Positions 32,339 to 40,471 of a stretch of DNA of 46,920 bases are shown here, one piece after another. Positions within the stretch are counted from its first letter, which is position 1; the number at the start of each line of letters is the position of its first letter. The notes beneath the pieces are model-generated. The model was not told the origin of the DNA, ran no database searches, and saw only the letters and a list, made by a program, of their open reading frames with translations. The DNA lies in IMG/VR virus record IMGVR_UViG_3300008267_000084, positions 1-46,920 of that record. The stretch is one strand, 5' to 3'. This DNA is from a virus. Made by a program: the position numbers and the translations under genes.

Positions 32339-33075
32339 GTAAGTCGATTGATATTTTTTACAAGACCTATCACCAAGATAAGAAGTGGCTTGAATACTCT
32401 TTGCGTTCGCTAACTAAGTTCGTAACAGGATATAGAAACGTAGTTATATTAATCCCTATAAGAGATAAAAGGTATTTTGAGGGGATTAGTTTTCCTGAAC
32501 GCACAATTATACATTTTGTTAAGGAGTATGGAGATGGATATTTATATCAGCAAGTTTGCAAGATTCAAGGACACAAGTATTCCGATGCTGATTTTATTTT
32601 ATTTTCCGATTCTGATTGTATATTCGACCACCCTATTAACTTACAAGATTTTATAGCCGATGATAAGCCCGAAATATTATACACAGAATACGAGAAGTCA
32701 GGCGGTCTTATTTGGAAAAAACCAACAGAAGATTTTATAAAAGCACCAGTACAATATGAGATGATGCGCAGAAATTGTCTTATCTATCACACATCAACAT
32801 TAAAAGCTATTGCAGAATATGAGCCTAATTTAGAGCATATTATTATGACTTCGCAAAGGTTTTCAGAGTTTAATGCGATGTCTGTGTATGCTTGGACTTA
32901 TGAAAAAGATAGGTACACTTTTATTAATACGGACGAATGGGAATATGTTCCCCCAAAAGCAACTCAGCTTTGGAGTAAGTGTAAAGATGGAAACACAGAA
33001 GACCACAAAAAAGAATACCAAAGAGCGATTGAAACAATAAACAGAGTATTTGAATTAAACTTAACTGAACTATGA
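32335..33075 (+). CDS. Putative glycosyltransferase, DUF6492-like
   Basis: A 246-residue protein with a GT-A start (IDIFYKTYHQDKKWLEYSL), FILFSDSDCIF with the acidic SDSD site (91-94), and KAIAEYEPNLEHIIMTSQ-type acceptor region. It overlaps both neighbours by 4 bases, so the enzymes are translated together. Substrate unknown. Confidence 0.65.
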   Translation: MSKSIDIFYKTYHQDKKWLEYSLRSLTKFVTGYRNVVILIPIRDKRYFEGISFPERTIIHFVKEYGDGYLYQQVCKIQGHKYSDADFILFSDSDCIFDHPINLQDFIADDKPEILYTEYEKSGGLIWKKPTEDFIKAPVQYEMMRRNCLIYHTSTLKAIAEYEPNLEHIIMTSQRFSEFNAMSVYAWTYEKDRYTFINTDEWEYVPPKATQLWSKCKDGNTEDHKKEYQRAIETINRVFELNLTEL

Positions 33076-33623
33076 CAGACGTGAACGGACAACTACCATT
33101 TGAAGGAGATACATTTATTCCACAAGAGATACTTAAACTAAAAGAAAAGTTTGGGATAAGGAATGTTTTAGAAACAGGGAGTCAATATGGAGCTAGTTTA
33201 GAATGGTTTCATAATAACTTTAATGTTGCACTTGGGTGCGAACCCAATAAAGAGTTTTTTAAGATAGCAAAAGATAAAGGGCTTAATGTTTATAATCAAT
33301 ATTCATTAGATTTTTTAAGCACTTCAATTGGTTATAAATCAAAGACACTTATCTACATCGACTCCCATTGGCACGACACACCTTGTCCGTTAAAAGACGA
33401 ACTAAAACTAATAGCAGAACTAAACATTAATCCCGTTATCTGTATTCACGATTTCAAAGTGCCAAACAAAGACTTTGGATATGATGAGTATGATTATGCT
33501 TTAGAGTTGTCAGAAATAGAACCATTGCTACCTGCTATTTATCCTAATGGTTACGAGTATCATTATAATACAGAAGCAAACGGAGCAAATAGAGGAATCA
33601 TTTTTATTTATCCTAAAATTTAA
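33072..33623 (+). CDS. Class I SAM methyltransferase-like protein
   Basis: A 183-residue protein with NVLETGSQYGAS (residues 28-39, SAM-site glycine loop), ALGCEPN, and TLIYIDSHWHDTPCPLKDEL. These fit the FkbM-like or related small methyltransferases of sugar clusters. It may methylate a glycan made by the adjacent transferases. Confidence 0.65.
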   Translation: MTDVNGQLPFEGDTFIPQEILKLKEKFGIRNVLETGSQYGASLEWFHNNFNVALGCEPNKEFFKIAKDKGLNVYNQYSLDFLSTSIGYKSKTLIYIDSHWHDTPCPLKDELKLIAELNINPVICIHDFKVPNKDFGYDEYDYALELSEIEPLLPAIYPNGYEYHYNTEANGANRGIIFIYPKI

Positions 33624-33626
33624 ACT

Positions 33627-33806
33627 ATGGTAGCATTTATTTTCTTTTTATGGTTTTTTATTTATTTGTTTGGATTAATTCTTTGTGCGAAATACACATA
33701 TAAACATCCAAATGCATTTTTAATTTGGGTTTGTGGGTGGGGCTTTATCGGTATTGCTTCGATTCTTTTAGTTGCATATTTTCATAATTGTAATTGTTGT
33801 CAATGA
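33627..33806 (+). CDS. Small two-span membrane protein
   Basis: A 59-residue protein with two hydrophobic segments (FIFFLWFFIYLFGLILC and WVCGWGFIGIASILLVAYF) and a Cys-rich end (HNCNCCQ). Its TGA overlaps the next ATG. It is the second of three small membrane proteins set between glycan enzymes. Confidence 0.65.
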   Translation: MVAFIFFLWFFIYLFGLILCAKYTYKHPNAFLIWVCGWGFIGIASILLVAYFHNCNCCQ

Positions 33807-34501
33807 AAAAAGTCCTAATCCTAGTCGTTTCCTGCGAAGAAAAGCCATACGGACAAATGATTTATAATTCATTAGCTACGTGGGATTCAACAGAAGTTGA
33901 AGGAGTGCAAACTATTTACTATTGTGGATTGTCACCACACCCCGACACTGATAAGATAAAGCACTTTCCTATACACGATGGACTTTATGAAATGGGTAAA
34001 AAAGGATTACTAGCGTATGAGTGGGCTTTAAATACTTTGGAGTTTGATTATGTCGCTAGAGTTAATTCGAGTTGTTACGTATCAAAAAAGAAGCTATTAG
34101 ATTACGTTCAAACACTACCAACCGATAATGTATTTGAGGGACTAAAAATTGAAGATAAAGAAGATTGGATTTGGGGAGGTGGGCAGTTTATAATTTCTAA
34201 AGATGTACTCCAAAAGCTAGTTGATAATAAAGAGCATTGGCGACACGATGAAATGGAAGATAAGGCTATGAGTTTTCTAGCTACTAAATTGGGAGTTCCA
34301 TTTAAACAAGGTAACGCTTGTAGTATAAATAAACATGAAAATAATTGGGAGTTATTGTCGTATGGTTTTGGAAAAAGTATTATATTTACAGACTTCAAAG
34401 ATGTAGCTAATAGCCCTCATTATTTTTGGAGGGTAAAACAGGATTTACAAAGGCACATTGATAAACAGATAATGAAGGAATTACATGGAGTTAACGCCTA
34501 A
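33803..34501 (+). CDS. Putative glycosyltransferase
   Basis: A 232-residue protein from the ATG at 33803 (ATGA overlap; an upstream start at 33794 is not needed). It has KVLILVVSCEEKPYGQM at the start, FDYVARVNSSCYV at the position of a GT-A acidic site, and a WGGGQFIISKDVL phrase as in fringe-like (GT31-type) transferases. The canonical DxD is replaced by RVNSS, so activity is uncertain. Confidence 0.6.
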   Translation: MKKVLILVVSCEEKPYGQMIYNSLATWDSTEVEGVQTIYYCGLSPHPDTDKIKHFPIHDGLYEMGKKGLLAYEWALNTLEFDYVARVNSSCYVSKKKLLDYVQTLPTDNVFEGLKIEDKEDWIWGGGQFIISKDVLQKLVDNKEHWRHDEMEDKAMSFLATKLGVPFKQGNACSINKHENNWELLSYGFGKSIIFTDFKDVANSPHYFWRVKQDLQRHIDKQIMKELHGVNA

Positions 34502-34679
34502 ACAACAAGCTGATAACCTATGGAAAATTCACGCTTTCTACTGGATAGATGATACGCTAGAAGCAAAGCAAAGAATATCAATGCAGATAGGCGAAATAGT
34601 AAGAACGCTAAAGAAATACGGAATAAAGGATTTAGATTATTGGCACGAAGTTAAACGTCATATATACGAAATGGAATGA
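34485..34679 (+). CDS. Conserved small phage protein
   Basis: A 64-residue protein (MELTPKQQADNLWKIH...EAKQRISMQIGEIVRTLKK). The TPKQ-A-L start and AK-ISMQIGEI middle recur in small early proteins of Bacteroidota phages. It overlaps the genes on both sides. Function unknown. Confidence 0.65.
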   Translation: MELTPKQQADNLWKIHAFYWIDDTLEAKQRISMQIGEIVRTLKKYGIKDLDYWHEVKRHIYEME

Positions 34680-35494
34680 TAAACACTATTCAAATAAAAG
34701 CAGGGCAATTTCAAAAAGGGACTCATTCAGTAGGCTCAGGAAGTGAAGTCGTTTTAATCATTGGTTCGTGTCGTGCTGTCCCGTATTTAACCTATCTAAA
34801 CGATTGGAATTCCCAAAATGGTAACAGATTTACTATACACTTTATTGACCCGTTCAACTGGAATTGGGATATGCAAGAAAACAGAACAGACTACAAAGCC
34901 GAATTAATAAAACAAGAAACAAACCCTTACCTATTAGATGTTCTTAAAAACTGCTCAATCTTTATACACGAATATTACAACAATGCCGAAATGTTTAACT
35001 GCGATAAAACAGCAGAAAAGAACATCTATCAATTCGGACTTAGTCCAAAACAAGATATTACGCTACCGAATTACAACGATATTTTTATCCTAACTAGAGA
35101 GATTGTTTCCTTTGATTTAGAGATTAGAAAAATGGCTATCCAAGATTATAACGTAAATGGAAAGTTAAGCGATTACACGTTGCAAAAGATAGAGAATGTA
35201 CGAGAAAAGAACTTAGAAAAGTTTTACGATATATGCTCAAAAACTGACGTACCTGAATTTGCTGAAATATTCAAAACACATTATAAGCAAGTAAGATTCT
35301 TTTGGACTTTTAATCATGTAGCCCGAAGATTCAACCAAGTTATTTTTGACCTTATTAATAAAAAGTTTTTGCGATTAGAAGGATTAAAAATGACTGATGA
35401 GGATTTGTTTTCAAATAATTATACTTATCTTTGCGAATACGATAAAGGATATTCGTGGAGAGAGGAAGTTAAACCATTAAAAGAAATACTATGA
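34676..35494 (+). CDS. WcbI-like polysaccharide-modification protein
   Basis: A 272-residue protein. VVLIIGSCRAVPYLTYL (residues 26-42) resembles the GNCQ-type start of WcbI proteins, which are thought to acetylate capsule polysaccharide. A helical middle and C-terminal FFWTFNHVARRFNQV follow. It overlaps neighbours by 4 bases each. An acyl-transfer role in the glycan pathway is tentative. Confidence 0.5.
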   Translation: MINTIQIKAGQFQKGTHSVGSGSEVVLIIGSCRAVPYLTYLNDWNSQNGNRFTIHFIDPFNWNWDMQENRTDYKAELIKQETNPYLLDVLKNCSIFIHEYYNNAEMFNCDKTAEKNIYQFGLSPKQDITLPNYNDIFILTREIVSFDLEIRKMAIQDYNVNGKLSDYTLQKIENVREKNLEKFYDICSKTDVPEFAEIFKTHYKQVRFFWTFNHVARRFNQVIFDLINKKFLRLEGLKMTDEDLFSNNYTYLCEYDKGYSWREEVKPLKEIL

Positions 35495-35595
35495 GTGATA
35501 AAAATCTAATACGTGTAATTAAAATATTGTTTCCAATAGTTGTGATTGGAGCAATTAGTAATATAATATTATTAATAATAAAATTAATTCAATGA
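35491..35595 (+). CDS. Tiny membrane protein in the glycan cassette
   Basis: A 34-residue frame (MSDKNLIRVIKILFPIVVIGAI...) with one membrane segment. ATGA overlaps join it to both neighbours. It is the third such protein in the cassette. Confidence 0.6.
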   Translation: MSDKNLIRVIKILFPIVVIGAISNIILLIIKLIQ

Positions 35596-36140
35596 AAACA
35601 CTAAAAGAAATCTTTGCAAGAATTGGAAACCACACAGGAGTGGATATTGGATGTAACGATAAGGATGGAATCCATACCTACGTAGACACCTATGATAAAC
35701 TATTTGCACCATTCCAAAATGGTTGCTCTTTTATGGAAATCGGATTAGCAATGGGTGACTCAATCGACTTATTTGATGAGTACTTTGATAACTCTGAGAT
35801 TGTTGGAGTAGATATTTCAGTTGTTTTCCCACCTAAAAAATATAAGAATGAGGTCGCAATTATCGAAGCGGATGCTACAAAAGCAAACTTCTTAAAGGCT
35901 ATTGAGTTTAAAACATTTGATATTATTATTGATGATGGTAGTCACATGACTCAAGACCAGTTAGACACGTTCGACCTATTAAAAGGTAAGATGAACAAAG
36001 GCGGTGTTTATGTGATTGAAGATTTATTAGCTTTGGATGTTGAAAGACATCGCTATATGAGAATGCACAAGAACGTAGAGATAATTGATATGCGTTCTAA
36101 TGGCAGATTCGACAATGCACTTGTAATTATAAGATTTTAA
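35592..36140 (+). CDS. Class I SAM methyltransferase (sugar O-methyltransferase type)
   Basis: A 182-residue protein with GCSFMEIGLAMGDSIDLF (SAM loop, about 44-61), IVGVDIS, FDIIIDDGSHMTQDQLDTF (about 108-126) and GGVYVIEDL. This is the pattern of macrocin-O-methyltransferase-like enzymes of glycan and antibiotic clusters. It probably methylates a sugar hydroxyl. Confidence 0.75.
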   Translation: MKTLKEIFARIGNHTGVDIGCNDKDGIHTYVDTYDKLFAPFQNGCSFMEIGLAMGDSIDLFDEYFDNSEIVGVDISVVFPPKKYKNEVAIIEADATKANFLKAIEFKTFDIIIDDGSHMTQDQLDTFDLLKGKMNKGGVYVIEDLLALDVERHRYMRMHKNVEIIDMRSNGRFDNALVIIRF

Positions 36141-36184
36141 CTTAACAACTAAAACTATGGCTAAACTAAATAAACCACCAAGCT

Positions 36185-37414
36185 ATGAGTTCACCAAAAG
36201 AACACACCAATTGTCGAGTATGTAACTCTGACAAATTAATTAAATATTTAGACTTAGGATTAATGCCTATGGCTAATAGCCTTTTTGACTCCGAGAAAGA
36301 GGCAAAAAATGCAAAGCGTTATCCTTTAGAGTTAATGTTTTGCGATGATTGTGGACTATCCCAATTATCAATCGTAGTAGACCCTAAAGAACTTTACGAG
36401 TACTACACTTATAGAAGTTCGGTAAATGGCGGGTACGTTCAGCACTCTCGACAAATGGCTAAAGACCTAGCTAACAAATATAACTTAAATAAAAATAGTT
36501 TTCATATTGACGTTGCAGGAAATGATGGGGCTTTGCTAAAAGAGTTCAAAGATGAATTAGGATTGAGAGTTTTAAACATCGACCCAGCTAAAAACCTTTG
36601 CAAGATAGCTAGAGAAAATGGTGTCGAATCGTTTGCTGATTTCTTTAACTACGAGAATTCTGATATTGTTTTAAAGTCATTTGGTAAAGCTGATTTAATC
36701 ACAGCAACAAATGTATTTGCTCACGTAGATAATGTAACAGACTTCTTAAATGCTAGTAAAAACCTATTAAATAAAGACGGGGTTTTAGTATTAGAGTTTC
36801 CTTACTTAGTAGACTTTATCGAAAACAATGAGTTTGATACTATTTACTTTGAGCATTTATCTTACTTTAGTTTACTACCTATTATGAGATTGTGTTCTAA
36901 TTCAGATATGAAAATTATTGATGCAGAAAAGAAATCAATTCATGGAGGGACTATTCGAGTAACGATTGCACACGAAGAAAGTAAATACGAGATTGCACGA
37001 AATGTATCTACGTTTATTAACCTAGAGATTCAAAAAGGGTACAACAAAATTGATACTTACTTAGGTTGGTCGGATAAAGTTCAAGATATGATTGAGAATT
37101 TAAACCTTAACTTACAAGCATTAGATGGCAATTGTATTGGGTTTGGGGCATCCGCTAAAGGTAATACTTTGTTAAACTCATCTAAGATTGATTCAAAGTT
37201 AATTCGTTTTATAGCAGATGAAACACCTGAAAAGATAGGTAAATATTCGGCAGGAACAGGAATCGAGATTGTTTCAATCGACAAAGTAAAACAAACGGAT
37301 GCGGAATATTGTTTGATACTTGCTTGGAACTTCAAGGACGAGTTGATGAAAAAGTTAAATCCGATTTATAAGGGTAAATATTTAATACCTATTCCTGAGT
37401 TGGAGTGTATTTAA
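36185..37414 (+). CDS. Deoxysugar C-methyltransferase-like protein
   Basis: A 409-residue three-part enzyme: an N-terminal zinc part (CRVC at 10-13, LDLGLMPMANSL, then CDDCGLSQL), a central SAM domain (HIDVAGNDGALLKEF), and a C-terminal domain (CIGFGASAKGNTLLN). This is the architecture of sugar C-methyltransferases such as TylC3/NovU. It is the last gene of the cassette, just before a terminator. Confidence 0.85.
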   Translation: MSSPKEHTNCRVCNSDKLIKYLDLGLMPMANSLFDSEKEAKNAKRYPLELMFCDDCGLSQLSIVVDPKELYEYYTYRSSVNGGYVQHSRQMAKDLANKYNLNKNSFHIDVAGNDGALLKEFKDELGLRVLNIDPAKNLCKIARENGVESFADFFNYENSDIVLKSFGKADLITATNVFAHVDNVTDFLNASKNLLNKDGVLVLEFPYLVDFIENNEFDTIYFEHLSYFSLLPIMRLCSNSDMKIIDAEKKSIHGGTIRVTIAHEESKYEIARNVSTFINLEIQKGYNKIDTYLGWSDKVQDMIENLNLNLQALDGNCIGFGASAKGNTLLNSSKIDSKLIRFIADETPEKIGKYSAGTGIEIVSIDKVKQTDAEYCLILAWNFKDELMKKLNPIYKGKYLIPIPELECI

Positions 37415-37419
37415 AATAA

Positions 37420-37436
37420 GGGGGTGATTAGCCCCC
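37420..37436. terminator. Bidirectional terminator between convergent genes
   Basis: GGGGG (37420-37424) and CCCCC (37432-37436) form a short GC stem. GTTTTA follows on the plus strand and TTATTTT on the minus strand. It separates the glycan cassette from the minus-strand SPFH cassette. Confidence 0.7.
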
Positions 37437-37443
37437 GTTTTAC

Positions 37444-38259
37444 TTATCGAATGTTTTGTAATAGCATTGGAGCTTGACCATAAAGCGGTGTGCTTCCGTT
37501 CCACTTCTCAATAAATTGTTGTTGAATAAGCATTGGAGTTAATGTTTGTTGCTTTAGCTTGTTAGCTTGTGCCTCTCCTTCGGCTTGAATAATTAAAGCA
37601 TCTGAATAGGCTTTTGCATCAACAATCCTTTTCTTTGCTTGTGCCTCGTTAATTCTTAATTCGTTTTCAACTTTCATCGCATCCTGAACAGATTTATTCT
37701 TTGCATTAACAGCATCTACAATAGTTTGTGGATATTTTAAACCGCTTGTTAGTTGCTCTAGTTTAAATCCTTCGGCTTGTAAAACACCCGCTAAAGATTT
37801 CTGTACATCTGTTTCAAACTTCTCACGATTACTTACTATTTCGTCCGTTGTGTATTTATTCATTTGTAAACGAAACGCATCTTTAACATAGTTTAGAATA
37901 GTAGTTTTTCCTACTTCATCCAACCCCTTTCTATACTTTCTAAATATGTTAGGACTATTGCCAATAACGATATTGTAAGATAGAGTAGGGTCTACAATAA
38001 ACTCACTTCCATCTTTAGCATTGACATTAAAAGCCTCGTAGTCGATTGTTTGAATAAACGTAGCGTATTCTTCTACATCTTCTGTAATAGGGTTATACCA
38101 AACACGACCAGTGACTAGGGTTACATCTTGCACCCCTTTGTCGCTTCCGTATTGTTTGATTAAAATACCCTCGTGTCCCGCATCAATTCTTGTACAACAA
38201 GAAAGGCAAATGATAATAATTAGGAATGTTAAAATCCCTCCAATAGTTAGTGTTCTCAT
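37444..38259 (-). CDS. SPFH/prohibitin-like membrane protein
   Basis: A 271-residue protein with an N-terminal membrane or lipoprotein signal (LTFLIIIICLSCCTRID; a Cys in LSCC could be lipidated). The SPFH domain (residues 28-190) has GHEGILIKQYGSD and AFNVNAKDGSEFIVDPTLSYNI. A long Ala/Glu/Lys helix follows (ELRINEAQAKKRIVDAKAY...QAEGEAQANKL), the coiled coil of prohibitins. It probably forms a ring on the membrane. It lies in a minus-strand cassette among plus-strand late genes. Confidence 0.85.
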   Translation of the reverse strand: MRTLTIGGILTFLIIIICLSCCTRIDAGHEGILIKQYGSDKGVQDVTLVTGRVWYNPITEDVEEYATFIQTIDYEAFNVNAKDGSEFIVDPTLSYNIVIGNSPNIFRKYRKGLDEVGKTTILNYVKDAFRLQMNKYTTDEIVSNREKFETDVQKSLAGVLQAEGFKLEQLTSGLKYPQTIVDAVNAKNKSVQDAMKVENELRINEAQAKKRIVDAKAYSDALIIQAEGEAQANKLKQQTLTPMLIQQQFIEKWNGSTPLYGQAPMLLQNIR

Positions 38260-38456
38260 AGTTTTTTGTTTTTAAATTGTTTAATTAAATAATTTATTAA
38301 TATAAAATTTCCTATAACCAAGCCACAGGATAATGCTATTCCGACTAATACTGCAACGTCAGATTGTTGCCTTAATAATTCCACAATCCACGAGAATAGA
38401 TAAAGTTCTGCGAATATCAATAGTGGCAATGCAAATAATAAATACTTTAGTTTCAT
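38256..38456 (-). CDS. Small two-span membrane protein paired with the SPFH protein
   Basis: From the ATG at 38456 (a longer frame from 38489 includes the promoter and is rejected) the protein has 66 residues with two membrane segments (YLLFALPLLIFAELYLFSWIV and VLVGIALSCGLVIGNFILINYL) and a basic end. Its stop overlaps the SPFH start (ATGA). It may be an SPFH partner. Confidence 0.65.
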   Translation of the reverse strand: MKLKYLLFALPLLIFAELYLFSWIVELLRQQSDVAVLVGIALSCGLVIGNFILINYLIKQFKNKKL

Positions 38457-38460
38457 ACTG

Positions 38461-38490
38461 CAAATATACAACTTTTTAATAAAATGCAAA
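38461..38490 (-). promoter_or_regulatory. Leftward promoter TTTG-N18-TATATTTG
   Basis: On the minus strand TTTG (38490-38487) and TATATTTG (38468-38461) are 18 bases apart. The ATG at 38456 is 4 bases downstream, so the message should be leaderless. Its -33 box is the complement of the TGCAAA end of the rightward late motif. Confidence 0.8.
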
Positions 38491-38516
38491 CTATTATTTA
38501 ATAATCCTTACTTTTG
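38475..38516 (+). promoter_or_regulatory. Late-type promoter, copy 2 of the 16-base motif
   Basis: TTTAATAAAATGCAAA (38475-38490) is 18 bases from TACTTTTG (38509-38516), and the ATG at 38520 is 3 bases further. It drives the portal/head block and overlaps the leftward promoter of the SPFH cassette. Confidence 0.75.
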
Positions 38517-38519
38517 AGT

Positions 38520-38642
38520 ATGCGAAAAACTATACGAAAAGACCGACCACAAGTCAACAATTGCGGTGGCAAAAAACGTGGAAGCTGTAATGTTTGGGCA
38601 GGAGATACTATTGTAAAAACAAAAGTAAAAGTAACTGCTTAA
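38520..38642 (+). CDS. Small basic protein before the portal
   Basis: A 40-residue frame (MRKTIRKDRPQVNNCGGKK...) with a basic start, two Cys and a Lys/Val end. It is the first ORF after a late-type promoter and its TAA overlaps the portal ATG. A short virion or regulatory peptide is possible. Confidence 0.6.
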   Translation: MRKTIRKDRPQVNNCGGKKRGSCNVWAGDTIVKTKVKVTA

Positions 38643-40468
38643 TGGCAACAGAGCAAGAGATTGTAGAGAAAGCCCTATTGTTATCAGTAGAGGCTAATAA
38701 AAACATTACTAATAAGAAGCCAATAGGGTTACACGAACTCTATAAGGATTCGGTTGAACTTGCAAAAGCCAATTCATACCACGCTGTAAAAGGGATATTC
38801 CCTGAAGACTTATTTGCTCATCGCTCTCCCAATCAAACTCAAAAGGAGTACGATTACATTAAGAACAACTATAAACAGCATACACTTCCTGTATTCTTAG
38901 ACTACTTAAATACTATTACCCGTTCATTTGGGGACGGGAATTGGGGTATAGAATACAAAGAAGATGCTTCTACATTTAAGACTGCTGGACTAACAATGCA
39001 ATCTTATGTAGAGAATGAATTGCCTATTTATGGCTCACTAGAAACATTTATTAAAGGGATTTTACCAAGCATCAAAACAATCGATGCTAACGGATTTATT
39101 GGCGTTCGTCCCGAAGAAATTGAATACGAAGAAACTGAAGGAGGCGAAAAGGTTATATCAAATAATTTATATGAGCCTACTATTTATTATTATCCATCTG
39201 ACAAAGTAATTGAATACGAAGAAAAGGAGTATTACTTATTTATGTCGTGCGATAAATCATACGTAGAGTATGGTGGTAAGCAAATTAAAGAAGGTAACAT
39301 TTATGAACTATACACTAAGAACGCTGTATATTTTATTAAGCAATACGGACGCAAACAAGATAACTTATTTGTTGTTGAAGAGTTCTTTGTTCATAATTTA
39401 GGCGAGTGTCAAGTCCACCAATTAAAAGGAATCCCAACTTTAAAAGGAGATGATATTTTATGGCAATCACCATTTAGTTACGCTACCGACTTACTAGATT
39501 TAGTTGCTACAAACGGAAACTTCTTACAAGCATTAGTAAATAATTGCGTGTTTCCTGTTAAAGTAATGTTTGGAAGCCCTTGTGAATTTAGAGATGTCGA
39601 TGGAGGGATTTGCTCAGAGGGTAGAATTATCTTTGAGGGAAAAGAAAAGACTTGTCCATCTTGTAATGGTATTGGATTAAAGTCCCGTATTAGCCCATTA
39701 GGGACGTTATTATTAAACCCGACTACTAAGTTTGTGGTAGGCGAGGAAAAGACCACACAAGACCCTTTAAAATACGTTTCCCCCGAAGTACACACTTTAG
39801 AGTTCTTAGATAAAAAGATTGCATCTGATACCGACAAGGCTAGAAAGATTTTACACCTAGCAACTTCAAATAGTAATGTAAAAGGAACAGAAGATGTAAC
39901 AGCAACTGGATTAAGCCTAGATAATAAGGCGATGTATTCATTTGTGAAACCTATCTCTGACCAAATATTTGAAATATACGAATTCTGCTTGAACTCAATC
40001 GGTAAGCAAAGATATGGCGATGCGTTCAAGGAAGTTGTAATGACTTACCCTAAAACATTCGACTTTAAGAGTGCTGAAGATTACTTAATTGATATTGGAA
40101 ACGCAATCAAAAATAACTTGCCTCCTGCGTTCGTTCAATTATTATTACTACAATTCATTAATTCATACTACGGAGATAACCAAAAATCAACTGGTATCTT
40201 TAAACTTGTTATGAGTGCTGATAGATTATTCGGGCTTTCACAAGATGAGATTAATATGAAGTTGGCTAGAGGCACTATTGCTAAATGGGAGGATATTTTA
40301 CATTCATCTGTATTAAACTTTATTAACGATTCTATCTTAAATGACGAGAAGTTTATGGATAAAGATATAGAAGTACAGATTGAAGCATTACAAACAATGG
40401 CAAAGGTTAAAGCTGATGAGATAAACGCAACAGCACAACCACAAATCTATACGCCACCAAAAGCATAA
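38642..40468 (+). CDS. Portal protein
   Basis: The start ATG at 38642 (TAATG) gives 608 residues; a longer frame from a TTG at 38594 overlaps the preceding ORF and is rejected. It has the length and mixed helical plan of SPP1/phi29-class portals, with a long C-terminal helical region. A four-Cys insert (Cys314, Cys324, Cys338, Cys341, with CPSCNGIG) looks like a zinc finger and is unusual. The minor head protein and scaffold candidate follow, which fits the portal slot. Confidence 0.75.
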   Translation: MATEQEIVEKALLLSVEANKNITNKKPIGLHELYKDSVELAKANSYHAVKGIFPEDLFAHRSPNQTQKEYDYIKNNYKQHTLPVFLDYLNTITRSFGDGNWGIEYKEDASTFKTAGLTMQSYVENELPIYGSLETFIKGILPSIKTIDANGFIGVRPEEIEYEETEGGEKVISNNLYEPTIYYYPSDKVIEYEEKEYYLFMSCDKSYVEYGGKQIKEGNIYELYTKNAVYFIKQYGRKQDNLFVVEEFFVHNLGECQVHQLKGIPTLKGDDILWQSPFSYATDLLDLVATNGNFLQALVNNCVFPVKVMFGSPCEFRDVDGGICSEGRIIFEGKEKTCPSCNGIGLKSRISPLGTLLLNPTTKFVVGEEKTTQDPLKYVSPEVHTLEFLDKKIASDTDKARKILHLATSNSNVKGTEDVTATGLSLDNKAMYSFVKPISDQIFEIYEFCLNSIGKQRYGDAFKEVVMTYPKTFDFKSAEDYLIDIGNAIKNNLPPAFVQLLLLQFINSYYGDNQKSTGIFKLVMSADRLFGLSQDEINMKLARGTIAKWEDILHSSVLNFINDSILNDEKFMDKDIEVQIEALQTMAKVKADEINATAQPQIYTPPKA

Positions 40469-40471
40469 TAA

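Noticed and set aside
36158-36226. 22-residue frame MAKLNKPPSYEF... before the C-methyltransferase
   Set aside because: Too short, overlaps the start of a certain gene in another frame, and has no supporting motif; it may be a remnant.
38457-38489. Longer start of the two-span membrane gene
   Set aside because: The extra codons overlie the promoter TTTG-N18-TATATTTG; the transcript should begin after them.
38594-38641. Longer portal start (TTG, 16 more residues)
   Set aside because: It would overlap the 40-residue frame fully; the ATG in TAATG at 38642 fits the start pattern seen throughout the genome.
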